Of a stretch of 64,000 bases of DNA, positions 49,001-54,660 are shown piece by piece. The notes below the pieces were generated by a model that saw nothing but the letters and a program-made list of their open reading frames with translations, did not search any database and was not told the DNA's origin. The DNA comes from Neoarius graeffei (taxonomy: Eukaryota > Chordata > Actinopteri > Siluriformes > Ariidae), in contig NC_083582.1 of assembly GCF_027579695.1 (NCBI RefSeq), positions 642,878 through 706,877 of the forward strand, read 5' to 3'. Within the stretch, counting starts at the first letter, position 1, and the number at the start of each line of letters is the position of its first letter. The position numbers and the translations under genes were made by a program.

Positions 49001-52000
49001 TGACCTGGCGACTTGTCCAGAGTGAACCCCGCCTTTCGCCCATAGTCAGCTGGGATAGGCTCCAGCTTGCCTGCGACCCTGTAGAAGGATAAAGCAGCTA
49101 GAGATAATGAGATGAGATGAGTATTTTATGCAAATTTTTTTGCAAATGACATATGTAAATTTATGCAAATTTGTTTCAAAGTCATCTGATTGACCCCCAC
49201 CCCCCTATATTTTCAATCCGTGGAGAACCCTGTATGGGGTTGCATTAGTGCGTGCGGCATGGGCAGCTTACACATCTGGAAAGACACCATCAATGCTGAA
49301 AGGTATATCCAGGTTCTAGAGCAACATATGCTCCCATCCAGACCAGGGTTTCCGCTATGTACAATTGGCTGCGGCAGGCCACCGCACCTTGATTTTTGCC
49401 GCCGCACCTTCAGGAATTCCGTAGCACCCCTAGGCAGTCCTATTTAAAAAAAAAAAATAGGCTAAACCAATATTTTTTGACGATCAGCGGACTCGAGCCT
49501 GGCATGAACCGCTCCGACGCGCTATAATGACACCAATCTATCACCAGCCAATCAGGAGACTTGGCTCAAACGCATCCCCCGCCCACCAATCTACCACCAG
49601 CCAATCAGGAGACTTGGCTCAAACGCATCCCCCGCCCACTTGTGTCTGCGTCTGACGTTGAATTTTCACAGGAGGGAAGAAGTTGACTGAGGTAAGACTG
49701 TGTGATAAATGAACGAACGAATAAGAGAGGAGTTTCAACATATAGGGCTTAAGTTTGTTACCGTTAAATAAGCATTGCTTGTACAGTAACGTTATGTCGT
49801 TACAACGTTGACCCACTTTTAACGTGCCGAGTACTGACTCGACTGTAGCCAGTAACATGCTAATTAGCTTGCTGTCAAAAGTGCAAAGACCTTAAATTGC
49901 TCTGTGTAAATTAGAAAATGGCGCAACTTCCTCTGTAGCCGTCAACTCAACTTGTCTTGAGTTTTGAGCCGATCACAACAGGGCAGCACTGTGGCCTGAG
50001 GTAAAACACGATAGTTTTGTTTAAATTACAAAAATGAGCAACCCAATGACTGTCTCATATACTCTTCATATACTCACACTGTTTAAGTAATGCAGTAAAA
50101 CTAATCTTTAAAAGTGGAATTTACTCAAACTGTTTGCATAGAATGAACTTTGGGGTTAACAGTGTAATAGTGTTGCAGTGTTCCGCAAATTTGCAATTTA
50201 ATATTTCAGATCTTGAGACATGAAAGCGCTATTTTAAAAAATAAAAGGTCAGAGATATTTTCTTTGTCGTCTATTTAGTTCATTTTATTTCCTCAATAAT
50301 TTTCCTTGATTGAGAAATCGGTCTGGGCTCTTATGGGTTAATCAGTAGCCTGCATGCTAGTATATGTTCCATTTACAGTCAAACATTTTGATGAACTCCA
50401 GGCTCAATTTTGATGAATCAAAAATCTGCGTAGTAGTACAGTCTGAAGACGCTCTTGCACATTCGGTGTCAATTGAACAGAAATTATGGGAGGACATGGG
50501 TTTAATAAGTTTTACAGTTTTTGAAGTGAGTGATGGATTGATAAATTTAGATGTCTTCAATATTTTCTTATCTTCAGACATAATATTGTAGATGTTTCTT
50601 TACCTGCTTGATAGTTTTGACCAGGACTCCAATCTTCCTCAGAAGAGTCATTAGTCCTTAAATTAAATTCGTTATAGACATGAACTTAAAATCATTGTTT
50701 TATTTTATGGCCTCGGTGCCCTGGCTTTTGGCCTTCGTGCCCTCGGCATCAGCAGAGCGTTCGCTTTCCACACTTCGTCGACTGAAATCATACCTCCGAT
50801 CCACAATGACACAAAAGAGACTGAATGACTTGATGAACTGCCATATTCACCGTGACATTCTGGAACAAACTGACATGACAGCCATTGCAAAGGAGTTCGT
50901 GCAGGACAATGACAGATGCAGGCAGGCCTTTGGGAAGTTTTAAGCGCAAGTCATTGGTTACTTCTATTAGCACCGCCGAGTGCACTGCTTCCTCTATTTT
51001 CAATGTTTCTATACTGCATTGGTACTGATACAAGCAAGTTGTTTAAGTTGAGTTAGCCTACTACCGAGGTGCTTTTGTTGTGTACTGTTGGCTGTTTTAG
51101 CATTTTATTCTGCACAGTTATGTGCTGGCATGTTGTGGGCTAAAGTCATGACCGATGGATTAATCTATGTATAGCCTTCTGTGCTGTTGGCTGTTTTTAT
51201 CCTCGTACTGGGGTGGGATGTCTGACCGCAGGTCTTGCCACCGCACCTTCAAACATTTTCTAGGGGAAACACTGCAGACGACGTCTCTTTCAGGGAAGAC
51301 CTTGCATTTTCCAACATGACAATGCCAAACCACATACTGCATCAATTACAGCATCATGGCTGCGTAGAAGAAGGGTCCGGGTACTGAACTGGCCAGCCTG
51401 CAGTCCAGATCTTTCACCCATAGAAAACATTTGGCGCATCATAAAACGGAAGATACGACAAAAAAGACCTAAGACAGTTGAGCAGCTAGAATCCTACATT
51501 AGACAAGAATGGGTTAACATTCCTCTCCCTAAACTTGAGCAACTTGTCTCCTCAGTCCCCAGACGTTTACAGACTGTTGTAAAGAGAAAAGGGGATGTCT
51601 CACAGTGGGAAACATGGCCTTGTCCCAACTTTTTTGAGATGTGTTGTTGTCATGAAATTTAAAATCACCTAATTTTTCTCTTTAAATGATACATTTTCTC
51701 AGTTTAAACATTTGATATGTCATCTATGTTCTATTCTGAATAAAATATGGAATTTTGAAACTTCCACATCATTGCATTCCATTTTTATTTACAATTTGTA
51801 CTTTGTCCCAACTTTTTTGGAATCGGGGTTGTAGTATGTTTACCTATTGTTGTCTTGTGTGCATTTACTGTAACATGTTTATTGTACATACCAGCACATT
51901 GGCATGTGGGGAAACGTAATTTCTTTCAGCCGTACACTGCTTGTTGTATGGTCTGAATGACAAAGTTTGACTTTGACTAATGTCTTACAGAGGTGCCATG

Positions 52001-52348
52001 CTTTAAACTAGAGCTTCACTGGCCACCCCCCTCATGCCATCCATGCTCTTTGGAGATCTGAGCATGTGATTAGATTGTAATGTAATTGTAAAGTGTGATG
52101 CATGAAAAGATTATGGCGCAAGGTAAACAAAAGTATACGGACTCACTCCACAGCAGTGTGTATGCTGAAGCCGAAGGGATGAGGAAAAGTGCGTACACAG
52201 CCGCAATGTGAAGTACACTCATCAGCACCACGTTTCTCCACACCAACACCACTGGAGCATCTCTACTCTGATTATGTGAGTGTGTGTGAGTTTCTTGAAG
52301 ATCACACTCGTCCTCCAGCAGTCCTGCAGATCCATCAGCCGCCATCAT
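11441..52348 (-). CDS. scd: Stearoyl-CoA (Delta-9) desaturase, five coding exons
   Basis: Joined CDS: 52348-52147, 37382-37252, 30957-30752, 14945-14713, 11640-11441 (202+131+206+233+200 = 972 nt, 323 aa). The enzyme is an ER-membrane di-iron desaturase that puts a cis double bond at C9 of stearoyl/palmitoyl-CoA using cytochrome b5. Sequence shows hydrophobic helices ([30 protein letters not shown]) and the histidine boxes HRLWSH, HRVHH and HNYHH, plus NSAAHMWG. The 131-, 206- and 233-nt exons equal the conserved vertebrate SCD exon sizes that I recall, and every junction is GT-AG with matching phase. Start is the first ATG of ATGATGGCG in exon 2; exon 1 is noncoding. The divergent N-terminus leaves open whether it is the scd or scdb paralogue. 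Introns are strongly inflated by transposons. Confidence 0.95.
11641..11961 (-). other. scd intron, last; first part
   Basis: About 320 bases without a recognised element; short frames only. Confidence 0.4.
13030..14520 (+). mobile_element. Degenerate Tc1-like element
   Basis: Begins TA-CAACCCCAAAATCAG, the standard end of a fish Tc1 family. A decayed transposase runs 13270-14285 on the plus strand with recognisable [24 protein letters not shown] and [13 protein letters not shown] pieces. CCCAACTTTTCTGA near 14333 is the inverted subterminal repeat. The far right end (CCAACCCCCAATCAGG, 14493) unexpectedly has the same orientation as the left end. Confidence 0.65.
13275..14287 (+). pseudogene. 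Tc1-like transposase, decayed
   Basis: Scattered frames: [20 protein letters not shown], then ...[30 protein letters not shown]. The catalytic region has several frameshifts and stop codons; the second catalytic Asp region reads [12 protein letters not shown], so it is dead. Product would have been a roughly 340-aa cut-and-paste transposase. Confidence 0.6.
14713..14945 (-). CDS. scd: scd coding exon 4
   Basis: 233 nt. Acceptor TCTGTAG, donor GTGTGA. Encodes [22 protein letters not shown], a transmembrane pair, and [13 protein letters not shown] followed by [15 protein letters not shown]. The donor lacks the usual GTAAGT/GTGAGT consensus. Confidence 0.95.
14946..15821 (-). other. scd intron 4, proximal part, unassigned
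   Basis: AT-rich sequence with short frames only; no RNA gene, protein family or terminal repeat seen. Confidence 0.4.
16204..17693. mobile_element. piggyBac-like non-autonomous element
   Basis: Flanked by TTAA at 16200-16203 and 17694-17697. Ends CCCTTTGGGGCCGAG and, inverted at 17679-17693, CCCTCTGGGGTCTGAG, which resemble piggyBac termini. No transposase. Contains an AAAT microsatellite and an A-run (16447-16493) and several copies of GATTCAGGACAGC-like text at 16668-16745. Confidence 0.75.
20271..20313. repeat. (AC)n microsatellite
   Basis: About 20 uninterrupted AC units. Confidence 0.95.
20385..21987 (-). mobile_element. Tc1-like element A, 1603 bp
   Basis: TA at 20383-20384 and 21988-21989 flank inverted ends CAGTTAGGTCCATA.. 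and ..ATAGACCTAACTG. Carries one transposase remnant. The same family is present, more decayed, at 60.0-62.8 kb. Confidence 0.9.
20611..21634 (-). pseudogene. Tc1-like transposase of element A, one stop and one frameshift
   Basis: Starts [17 protein letters not shown] with a paired-like HTH ([19 protein letters not shown]), then the first catalytic Asp in [11 protein letters not shown] and [14 protein letters not shown]. The frame stops after ILCAQIQPN near 20930; the remainder ([11 protein letters not shown] with the second Asp, [13 protein letters not shown] with the Glu) continues in a shifted frame to a stop at 20611. Full length would be about 341 aa. Apart from this lesion the sequence is well kept, so the copy is fairly young but inactive. 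Confidence 0.85.
22009..22059. repeat. (AC)n microsatellite
   Basis: About 25 AC units between two Tc1 elements. Confidence 0.95.
22141..23754 (+). mobile_element. Tc1-like element B, 1614 bp
   Basis: TA at both borders; ends CAGTGCCTTGCAAAAGTATT and its inverse at 23735-23754. The terminal repeats run to about 200 bases at high similarity. It carries a single transposase pseudogene. Confidence 0.9.
22521..23536 (+). pseudogene. Tc1-like transposase of element B, two frameshifts
   Basis: Opens [18 protein letters not shown], frame breaks near 22620 inside the DNA-binding part, and resumes with [19 protein letters not shown] (the GRPR hook). Catalytic motifs are present: [22 protein letters not shown] and [11 protein letters not shown], a DD34E triad. 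A second frameshift near 23448 separates the last ~30 residues ([18 protein letters not shown]). Expected size about 340 aa. Inactive copy. Confidence 0.9.
23942..25242 (-). mobile_element. Tc1-like element C, 1301 bp
   Basis: TA at 23940-23941 and 25243-25244; ends CAACCCCGATTCCAAAAAAG and its inverse. Compared with the nested sister copy in intron 2 it lacks about 300 bp of the DNA-binding region. Sits in the 3'UTR of the host LINE. Confidence 0.9.
24111..24850 (-). pseudogene. Tc1-like transposase of element C, DNA-binding part deleted
   Basis: The catalytic half is open: [31 protein letters not shown] (Asp), [23 protein letters not shown] (Asp) and [11 protein letters not shown] (Glu). 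A deletion of about 304 bp, relative to 44152-44455 of the sister copy, removed the HTH domains and shifted the frame of the N-terminus. The catalytic region is therefore intact but cannot be made as a normal transposase. Related to the broken copy at 44.1-51.7 kb. Confidence 0.85.
25341..25560. other. Unassigned intron sequence
   Basis: No feature recognised. Confidence 0.3.
25561..25830 (+). mobile_element. L2-like LINE 3'UTR fragment
   Basis: TTCCCTTCTGGCTCTGCCTC and following text match the 3'UTR at 12.4 and 33.5 kb (CTTCTGGCTCT...TTAGTTATGCT...). No coding sequence left. Confidence 0.55.
26460..26627 (+). pseudogene. THAP-domain exon remnant (transposase type)
   Basis: Reads [12 protein letters not shown].., [33 protein letters not shown]. 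The pattern (C..G...N, FP, W, LC) is that of a THAP zinc finger, a DNA-binding module of P-type/Kolobok/ISL2EU transposases and some host genes. One zinc Cys is Tyr (GRYS) and the last His-Phe is lost where foreign sequence begins. The missing end ([27 protein letters not shown]) appears at 27310-27400, so an insertion split the exon. Confidence 0.65.
26633..27250 (-). mobile_element. LINE-tail-like insertion inside the THAP exon
   Basis: Left side reads ATATAGCGCCTTTCAAGAAA, in reverse the 3' end of a fish LINE (…GCGCTATATAAAT). The GC-rich interior to about 27200 has frames but no recognised domain. Borders are approximate. Confidence 0.45.
27308..27410 (+). pseudogene. THAP-domain C-terminal part
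   Basis: [20 protein letters not shown] continues the finger at 26460-26627 after the intervening insertion, then a basic KKRK run. Lies near a pair of inverted GGGACGGAACGGGATGG-like segments at 27505-27590. Confidence 0.6.
27898..28105 (-). mobile_element. L2-like LINE 3' end, reverse
   Basis: TCAAGTTTATTTGTATAGCG and GAGGAACCAGACTC are reverse matches to the LINE 3' ends at 11.1 and 34.2 kb. Confidence 0.65.
28387..29991 (+). mobile_element. Tc1-like element D, 1605 bp, structurally intact
   Basis: TA at 28385-28386 and 29992-29993. Ends CAGTGGGGCAAAAAAGTATT and its exact inverse; the inverted arms stay very similar for over 140 bases. Complete transposase inside. The best preserved DNA transposon in the window. 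Confidence 0.95.
28753..29775 (+). CDS. Tc1-like transposase, uninterrupted, DD34E
   Basis: 340 aa, the normal length for a Tc1 transposase, which excises the element and inserts it at TA. Residues 1-55 form the first paired-like HTH ([19 protein letters not shown]), followed by a SGAPRK hook and the second HTH to about 120. Catalytic residues are present: [22 protein letters not shown] and [11 protein letters not shown], with 34 residues between the second Asp and Glu. No internal stop or frameshift, and near-identical inverted ends, so recent mobility is plausible. It sits in the plus direction inside scd intron 4, opposite the host gene. Activity cannot be judged from sequence alone. Confidence 0.93.
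   Translation: MAKTKELSKYTRNKIVDLHQAGKTESAIGKQLGVKKSTVGAIIRKWKTYKTTDNLPRSGAPRKISPRGVKMITRTVSKNPRTTRGDLVNDLQRAGTKVTKATISNTLRRQGLKSCSARRVPLLKPVHVQARLKFAREHLDDPEEDWENVIWSDETKIELFGKTSTCRVWRRKNAELHPKNTIPTVKHGGGNIMLWGCFSAKGPGRLIREKERMNGAMYREILSENLLPSARALKMKRGWVFQHDNDPKHTARATKEWLRKKHFKVLEWPSQSPDLNPIENLWRELKVHVAQQQPQNITALEEICMEEWAKIPATVCENLVKTYRKRLTSVIANKGYITKY
29994..30751. other. Unassigned intron sequence
   Basis: No frame or repeat end recognised; a G-run at 30677-30687. Confidence 0.35.
30752..30957 (-). CDS. scd: scd coding exon 3
   Basis: 206 nt. Acceptor after a T-rich tract (TCTCTTTATCAG), donor GTGAGC. Encodes [20 protein letters not shown] (second histidine box HRVHH) and [18 protein letters not shown], ending QR(R). 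Confidence 0.97.
31440..31565. repeat. Imperfect fold-back (GAAGATA..AAGTTTATCTTC)
   Basis: GTGCGAAGATATGAAGTTTA near 31466 pairs with AGATAAACTTCTTATCTTTG near 31542. Probably the core of a MITE covering 31190-31565; TTTCACTCGTTCACTC lies between the arms. Confidence 0.55.
31790..31915. mobile_element. Short MITE with GGGTGGGTTTCCCAAAAGC ends
   Basis: GGGTGGGTTTCCCAAAAGC at about 31793 recurs inverted (GCTTTTGGGAAACCCATCC) at about 31896-31914. No coding capacity. Transposon superfamily not determined. Confidence 0.6.
31920..32590. other. Unassigned intron sequence
   Basis: Poly-T runs at 32287-32302 and 32333-32375; nothing else recognised. Confidence 0.35.
32592..32640 (-). mobile_element. 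End fragment of the GC-ended repeat family
   Basis: ATATAGCTGCAAGCGGTGAG is similar to the reverse of that family's right end as I know it from fish genomes; here only the tip is left. Confidence 0.35.
33297..34290 (+). mobile_element. L2-like LINE, 5'-truncated to the 3' end
   Basis: Starts GTGTTCGAGACTCAGACACA and carries the same 3'UTR as the copies at 7.7 and 12.2 kb, ending AAAAATAAACTTGACT. TATAG stands on both sides (33296 area and 34290 area), a possible short duplication. Confidence 0.7.
34785..35727 (-). mobile_element. hAT element, 943 bp, inside the SINE
   Basis: 8-bp duplication CTGTACAG at 34777-34784 and 35728-35735. Left end CAGGAGTGGGCAAT, right end inverse CAGACCTGTGCATTTTA. 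Internally deleted; keeps the start of a transposase. Confidence 0.9.
35135..35320 (-). pseudogene. hAT transposase N-terminus with BED-type finger start
   Basis: [20 protein letters not shown] then [20 protein letters not shown]. The CLVC pair and upstream basic stretch are the start of a BED zinc finger as in Charlie-like hAT transposases. Coding ends soon after (RLHMWASLL), so the catalytic part is gone. Non-functional. Confidence 0.75.
36258..36381 (+). mobile_element. 5'-truncated SINE, copy 4
   Basis: Only the 3' 124 bases (CCTGTGATGACCTGGCGACT onward). ATTAAAATC repeats on both sides (36249-36257, 36382-36390), so it inserted in truncated form. Confidence 0.85.
36497..36890 (-). mobile_element. 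L2-like LINE 3' end, reverse
   Basis: Reverse match of the 3'UTR shared by the copies at 11.0, 12.9 and 34.1 kb (AAAGCAGCTTGACAG, GAGGAACCAGACT, CTCATCTGGGTGATAACA). Confidence 0.7.
37252..37382 (-). CDS. scd: scd coding exon 2
   Basis: 131 nt, phase 1 in and 0 out. Encodes [20 protein letters not shown] with the first histidine box, then [20 protein letters not shown]. Donor GTAACA. The acceptor AG follows 13 GT units with no normal pyrimidine tract. Confidence 0.96.
37385..37410 (-). repeat. (GT)13 microsatellite forming the exon-2 splice acceptor
   Basis: On the scd strand the intron ends in 26 bases of pure GT followed by AG. A T10-GTAG lies just upstream at 37426-37439. Confidence 0.95.
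37459..37986 (-). mobile_element. Internally deleted Tc1-like element
   Basis: Ends TATGTGGACAAAAGTATGTG and, inverted, CATATGGACAAATGTATGTG. Between them is a short transposase-derived piece ([33 protein letters not shown], recalling the PxxE-W region). About 530 bp left. Confidence 0.7.
38753..39935 (+). pseudogene. L2-like ORF2 fragments (endonuclease + RT)
   Basis: Endonuclease residues: TETW and AGDFN are seen, the SDH motif region is deleted. RT motifs: [17 protein letters not shown] and FADD are seen. Frameshifts occur at about 39290 and 39600. A GGA run at 38869-38891 lengthens the N-terminal half by several Gly. Non-functional. Confidence 0.75.
40751..41354. mobile_element. Long-arm fold-back element
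   Basis: ATGAGTGATTCCACGCTTAT begins the left arm (to about 40945); the right arm (about 41155-41354) is its inverse at high identity. The 200-base spacer carries several TAACAGA repeats. No protein. AT may be the 2-bp duplication. Confidence 0.75.
41441..43835 (+). mobile_element. TTAA-flanked element with repeated TCATGTGGTGCGACCA motif
   Basis: TTAA at 41437-41440 and 43836-43839. Ends AAAGTCATGTGGTGCGACCG and the inverse at 43814-43835. Further motif copies at 41645, 41995, 42014, 43458 and 43478 bracket one gene. TTAA targets are used by piggyBac and Kolobok groups; these ends resemble neither as I know them. Confidence 0.75.
42310..43282 (+). pseudogene. Coiled-coil / Cys-rich protein of the TTAA element, one frameshift
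   Basis: Starts [16 protein letters not shown] right after TTTTTTTTTCCAATCAG, which could be a splice acceptor. Residues about 75-135 are a long basic coiled coil ([20 protein letters not shown]). Near 42840 the frame shifts by one; the second part reads [68 protein letters not shown]. The Cys/His spacing suggests a zinc-binding module. From memory, similar N-terminal blocks occur in multi-copy fish and invertebrate proteins with a longer C-terminal domain, absent here. Ends at TGA 43280-43282; AATAAA near 43370. Function not known; a DNA-binding or truncated transposase is my inference. Confidence 0.6.
44984..45150 (+). pseudogene. THAP-domain exon of ISL2EU transposase
   Basis: [20 protein letters not shown] followed, after a one-base shift, by [20 protein letters not shown] and [10 protein letters not shown]. 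The C..C...W...P...LCSDHF pattern is a complete THAP zinc finger (C2CH), used to bind transposon ends. It is followed by GTAAGA, a plausible splice donor. Catalytic exons are missing. Confidence 0.8.
45284..45702. repeat. Large palindrome with two inner 42-bp palindromes
   Basis: Arms 45284-45454 and 45528-45702 are inverse copies. The left arm ends in a perfect 42-bp palindrome (45413-45454, centre GGATCC); the right arm begins with its one-mismatch twin (45528-45569). A 73-base spacer lies between. Confidence 0.85.
45819..46295 (-). pseudogene. ISL2EU YqaJ-type nuclease, first exon remnant
   Basis: [40 protein letters not shown] and SWVTCLHQ-type text ([19 protein letters not shown]) match, from memory, the N-terminal domain of the fish ISL2EU protein that carries a YqaJ-like nuclease and a SWIM-like finger further on. 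Only this exon remains; after TAKV the frame runs into a GTTTGT-like donor region. The nuclease core is not in the window. The partner THAP exon lies opposite at 44984. Confidence 0.65.
47701..48277. repeat. 577-bp fold-back element
   Basis: Arms 47701-47957 and 48001-48277 are inverse copies starting TGTGGCAGCGGGGGCGTGGT, with a 43-base spacer. Arms include GGTAAGT and CTTCCCAGTGACC, so spliced-looking frames in it are accidental. Confidence 0.85.
48731..49118 (+). mobile_element. tRNA-headed SINE, copy 5
   Basis: 13-bp perfect duplication GAGTATTTTATGC (48718-48730, 49119-49131). A short internal repeat (GGTCCTGGGTTCGGGTCCTG) duplicates part of the B box. Confidence 0.95.
49344..51274 (+). 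mobile_element. Insertion 4: hAT element with 5-bp duplication
   Basis: CAGAC at 49339-49343 and 51275-51279. Ends CAGGGTTTCCGCTATG and inverse CAGTGTTTCCCCTAG. Keeps the last part of a hAT transposase (50695-50943), confirming the class. Confidence 0.88.
50695..50943 (+). pseudogene. hAT transposase C-terminal dimerisation domain
   Basis: [20 protein letters not shown] then [16 protein letters not shown]. This is the hATC signature (AERSFSxLRRLKxYLRSTM) that mediates dimerisation. The frame is open to TAA at 50941-50943. The catalytic core upstream is absent: 49344-50690 shows only short frames, one upstream fragment at about 50364-50590 being unplaced. Confidence 0.85.
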
Positions 52349-52363
52349 TTCCACACGTTCAAA
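52147..52363 (-). CDS. scd: scd exon with start codon
   Basis: Acceptor TTTGCAG; coding from ATG at 52346-52348 to donor GTGAGT at 52141-52146. Encodes [20 protein letters not shown].., then [20 protein letters not shown], the first membrane helix. Fifteen bases before the ATG are 5'UTR. Confidence 0.92.
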
Positions 52364-52534
52364 CTGCAAAGATAATGTTCTGGACATTACAACAATAATC
52401 AGGAAGACAAGTCTTAAAACCACTCTGTTTTCCTTTTGGGGCAGAGACTGTTTTCAGAAGAACCTCAGCTTGTGGCAGAGAGGGAAAAAAATAAAAACAC
52501 CAAACACCAGTTAAAACAGCATTCATATAAAGCT

Positions 52535-54378
52535 AAAAGTTGCTGCAGAATGCTGTGGTAGAGAAGCTAATTGAGTGTGCCTTCAAGTTTGAAGAAATGG
52601 CCAACAGTGTCTCAGGCACAGCACCCCACACCATCACACCTCCTCCATGCTTCACTGTGGGAACCACACATGCAGATACCATCCATTCCCCTTCTCTCTC
52701 TCTCTCTCTCTCGCCATCCTCATGTTTGAGGGTCAGTGATCCTGGGAGACGCACACGCACTCCTCCAACCCTGCCTGTCCCGTGCCAAGGCAGGGCACAC
52801 GGCACCGGTCAGGCCCATCCAGTCTTGAACGTCATCGATCCATCTCCTCTTAGGCTGACCTCTTGATCTAGTCCCCTCCACCCGGCCCTCCAGGCTAGTA
52901 CATGTTAGACCTCCAGCTCTTGTTATGTGGTCAAAATAAGCTAGCTTACATTTGGCGATAACAGGCAGGAGTTTCCTTTGGGTGTTCAGTTCCTGCACAA
53001 TAAACTCATTAGTCCTATGTTCTACCCAGCTAACCTGTAAAATCCTGCGGTATCTGAACAACTCAAATGCCTCGATGCACTTCATATCTTTCCTGAAGGT
53101 CCAACTTTCAGCACCATAGGCTGCAATAGGCCAAATGAGTGTTTCAAGAAGTTTGACCTTCAGGGATTTACTGAGGGCTCGATCTTACCAGAGTTTGGCT
53201 AAAACTTTGATGGTTGTTCTAGCTATGCCAAACTGACGATGGATTTCCTTGCTGCAGTTAGCATCCCGGTAGATATACGCCCCAAGGTACTTGAACGAGC
53301 TGACTTGTTAAAGTAGCACACCATTGCAGTTGAAGTTGATTGCGTCTACCTCTCAGGTCGCTGGCATGGTCTTCCTTTTGGTGGGGTTGATCTCGAGAGA
53401 CTATTCTCTTGAGACTGTGTCAACTTTATCTACCAGTTGCTGCAGCTGTTCCGGTGACGTAGCAATCAGAACAATGTCATCTGCATAATGAAGGTTGTTG
53501 GTTGTGCGGCCATCCCCTTCTCTGCGACTCACAAAAACACAGTGATTGGATCTAAAAGTCTTAAATTTGGCCTCATCAGAAGTACAGATTTCCACTGGTC
53601 TGAGGGCCACTCCTCGTGTTTCTTGGCCCAAGCAATTCTCTTCTTGTTATTGGCCTCCCTCAGTAATGGTTTATTTACAGCAATTTGACCATGAAGGCCT
53701 GATTCACATGTTCTCCTCTGAACAGTTGAGCTGTATCTGACTTGACCTCTGTGAAACGTCCAGATCAGCTCTAATCTGAGGTGATGTTAATTGGTGAAGT
53801 CTTGGTCTTGCTTTCCTGGGACAGTCCTCGTGAAAGCCAGTTTCATCCATAGCATTTGATGGTTTTTGCAACTGCACTTGAAGATACAAAGTTCTTGCAA
53901 TTTTTTGGACTGACTGACCTTAACGTCTTAATGATGGACCATTGTCTCTCTTTACTTAGCAGAGCAGTTTTGACATGATCTGGATTATCAAATAGAGCTT
54001 TTTACTGTATACCATTACCACCTCAACATAACAACCGATGGTCTCAAAGGCATCAAGAAGGCAAGAAACTCAGCTTAAGACCTTTTGACGAGACACACCT
54101 GTTAACTGAAAAGCATTCCAGGTGACTACTTCATGAAGCTGGTTAAGAAAATGCCAATAGTGTGCTAAGCGTCCAGTTAAACACTGGATACTTTGAAGGA
54201 TCTAAAATATGAAATATATATATATTTATATTGTTTTTTAAACACTTTTTTGCTTACTACATAATTCCATATATGTCCCAGATATTTCATAGTTTTGATG
54301 TATTCAGTTCTACAATGTAAAGAGTCACAATACAGAAACACCTGTGAATGAGTAAGGGTGTACAAACTTTTGACTGGT
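52535..54378 (-). pseudogene. Decayed Tc1-like element split by a LINE piece
   Basis: Reverse text [18 protein letters not shown] at 52690-52600, and upstream pieces at 53510-54180 ([13 protein letters not shown] text, [17 protein letters not shown]). Right end reads CACCCTTACTCATTCACAGG..., with ACAAACTTTTGACTGG near 54361, a common Tc1 terminus. Many stops. Confidence 0.6.
52720..53520 (-). pseudogene. Non-LTR reverse transcriptase fragment inside the Tc1
   Basis: Reverse frames: NLHYADDIVLIATSPEQLQQ (catalytic YADD), SSFKYLGAYIYRDANCSKEI, RRILQVSWVEHRTNEFIVQE, RSRGQPKRRWIDDVQDWMG. The RT 3' half and C-terminal region of a LINE distinct from the L2-like copies. Several stops and frameshifts; clade not assigned. 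Confidence 0.7.
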
Positions 54379-54401
54379 TTTCTCTCTCTCACTCACACAC
54401 A

Positions 54402-54439
<38 letters not shown>

Positions 54440-54442
54440 GCC
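54360..54442. repeat. (CT)n/(CA)n microsatellite
   Basis: Compound dinucleotide run in scd intron 1. Confidence 0.9.
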
Positions 54443-54589
54443 TCGAGTTAAAATGTCACTTTAGTCATGTTCACCATTAAAATATATTTTCATGCCGTGT
54501 GATAATAAACACTAATAAAGTCAGTGGCTGCGGTCCACCGGCGGCCCCCGCGCGTGTGTAAGTGAATGAGCAGTCAGTGCGTTACTCAC

Positions 54590-54660
54590 CGCCCGTTATT
54601 ACCGCCGCGGAGCTGAAATGCGCAGAAATGAACTTCACAGCGGAATGAGAAGGCGTGAGA
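54590..54660 (-). other. scd: scd exon 1 (noncoding), 5' limit approximate
   Basis: Ends GGGCG before donor GTGAGTAAC (54581-54589). GC-rich, no ATG on the sense strand between TSS region and donor. Start estimated from the TATA-like box at 54683-54691. Confidence 0.65.

Larger units (their letters stand above)
47397..49232. mobile_element. Insertion 3: hAT-like element with 5-bp duplication
   Basis: TATGG at 47392-47396 and 49233-49237. Ends CAGGGTTCTCCACGAGG and inverse CAGGGTTCTCCACGGATTG. Contains a fold-back (47701-48277) and a SINE (48731-49118); no transposase. Confidence 0.85.
44076..51662 (+). pseudogene. Tc1-like transposase of family C in four pieces
   Basis: Pieces: 44076-44616 ([57 protein letters not shown]), 47361-47391, 49238-49338 ([20 protein letters not shown]) and 51280-51662 ([23 protein letters not shown]). 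Both Asp and the Glu of the triad are still encoded. A TAG at 44568-44570 stands where the sister copy has CAG. Interrupted by three insertions, so inactive; the joined length would be about 340 aa. Confidence 0.88.
40370..51831 (+). mobile_element. Tc1-like element of family C, blown up to 11.5 kb by four insertions
   Basis: Left end CAACCCCGATTGCAAAAAAG at 40370, right end inverse at 51812-51831. Removing the insertions (40666-44021, 44625-47352, 47397-49232, 49344-51274, each with its duplicated target) leaves about 1.59 kb, the normal Tc1 size. The join points agree with element C at 23942-25242 wherever that copy is present. Confidence 0.9.
38340..51979 (+). mobile_element. L2-like LINE in scd intron 2, internally deleted, split by a Tc1
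   Basis: 5' start CCAAGATGGCCCTGTGTGGC resembles that of the LINE at 55.1 kb. Endonuclease part: [18 protein letters not shown] (38753-39290). A ~1-kb deletion joins this to [33 protein letters not shown] (39319-39600), followed by further broken pieces to 39935 and a 3'UTR to 40369. The LINE resumes after the Tc1 at 51834 and ends TGACAAAGTTTGACTTTGAC near 51975. Confidence 0.75.
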
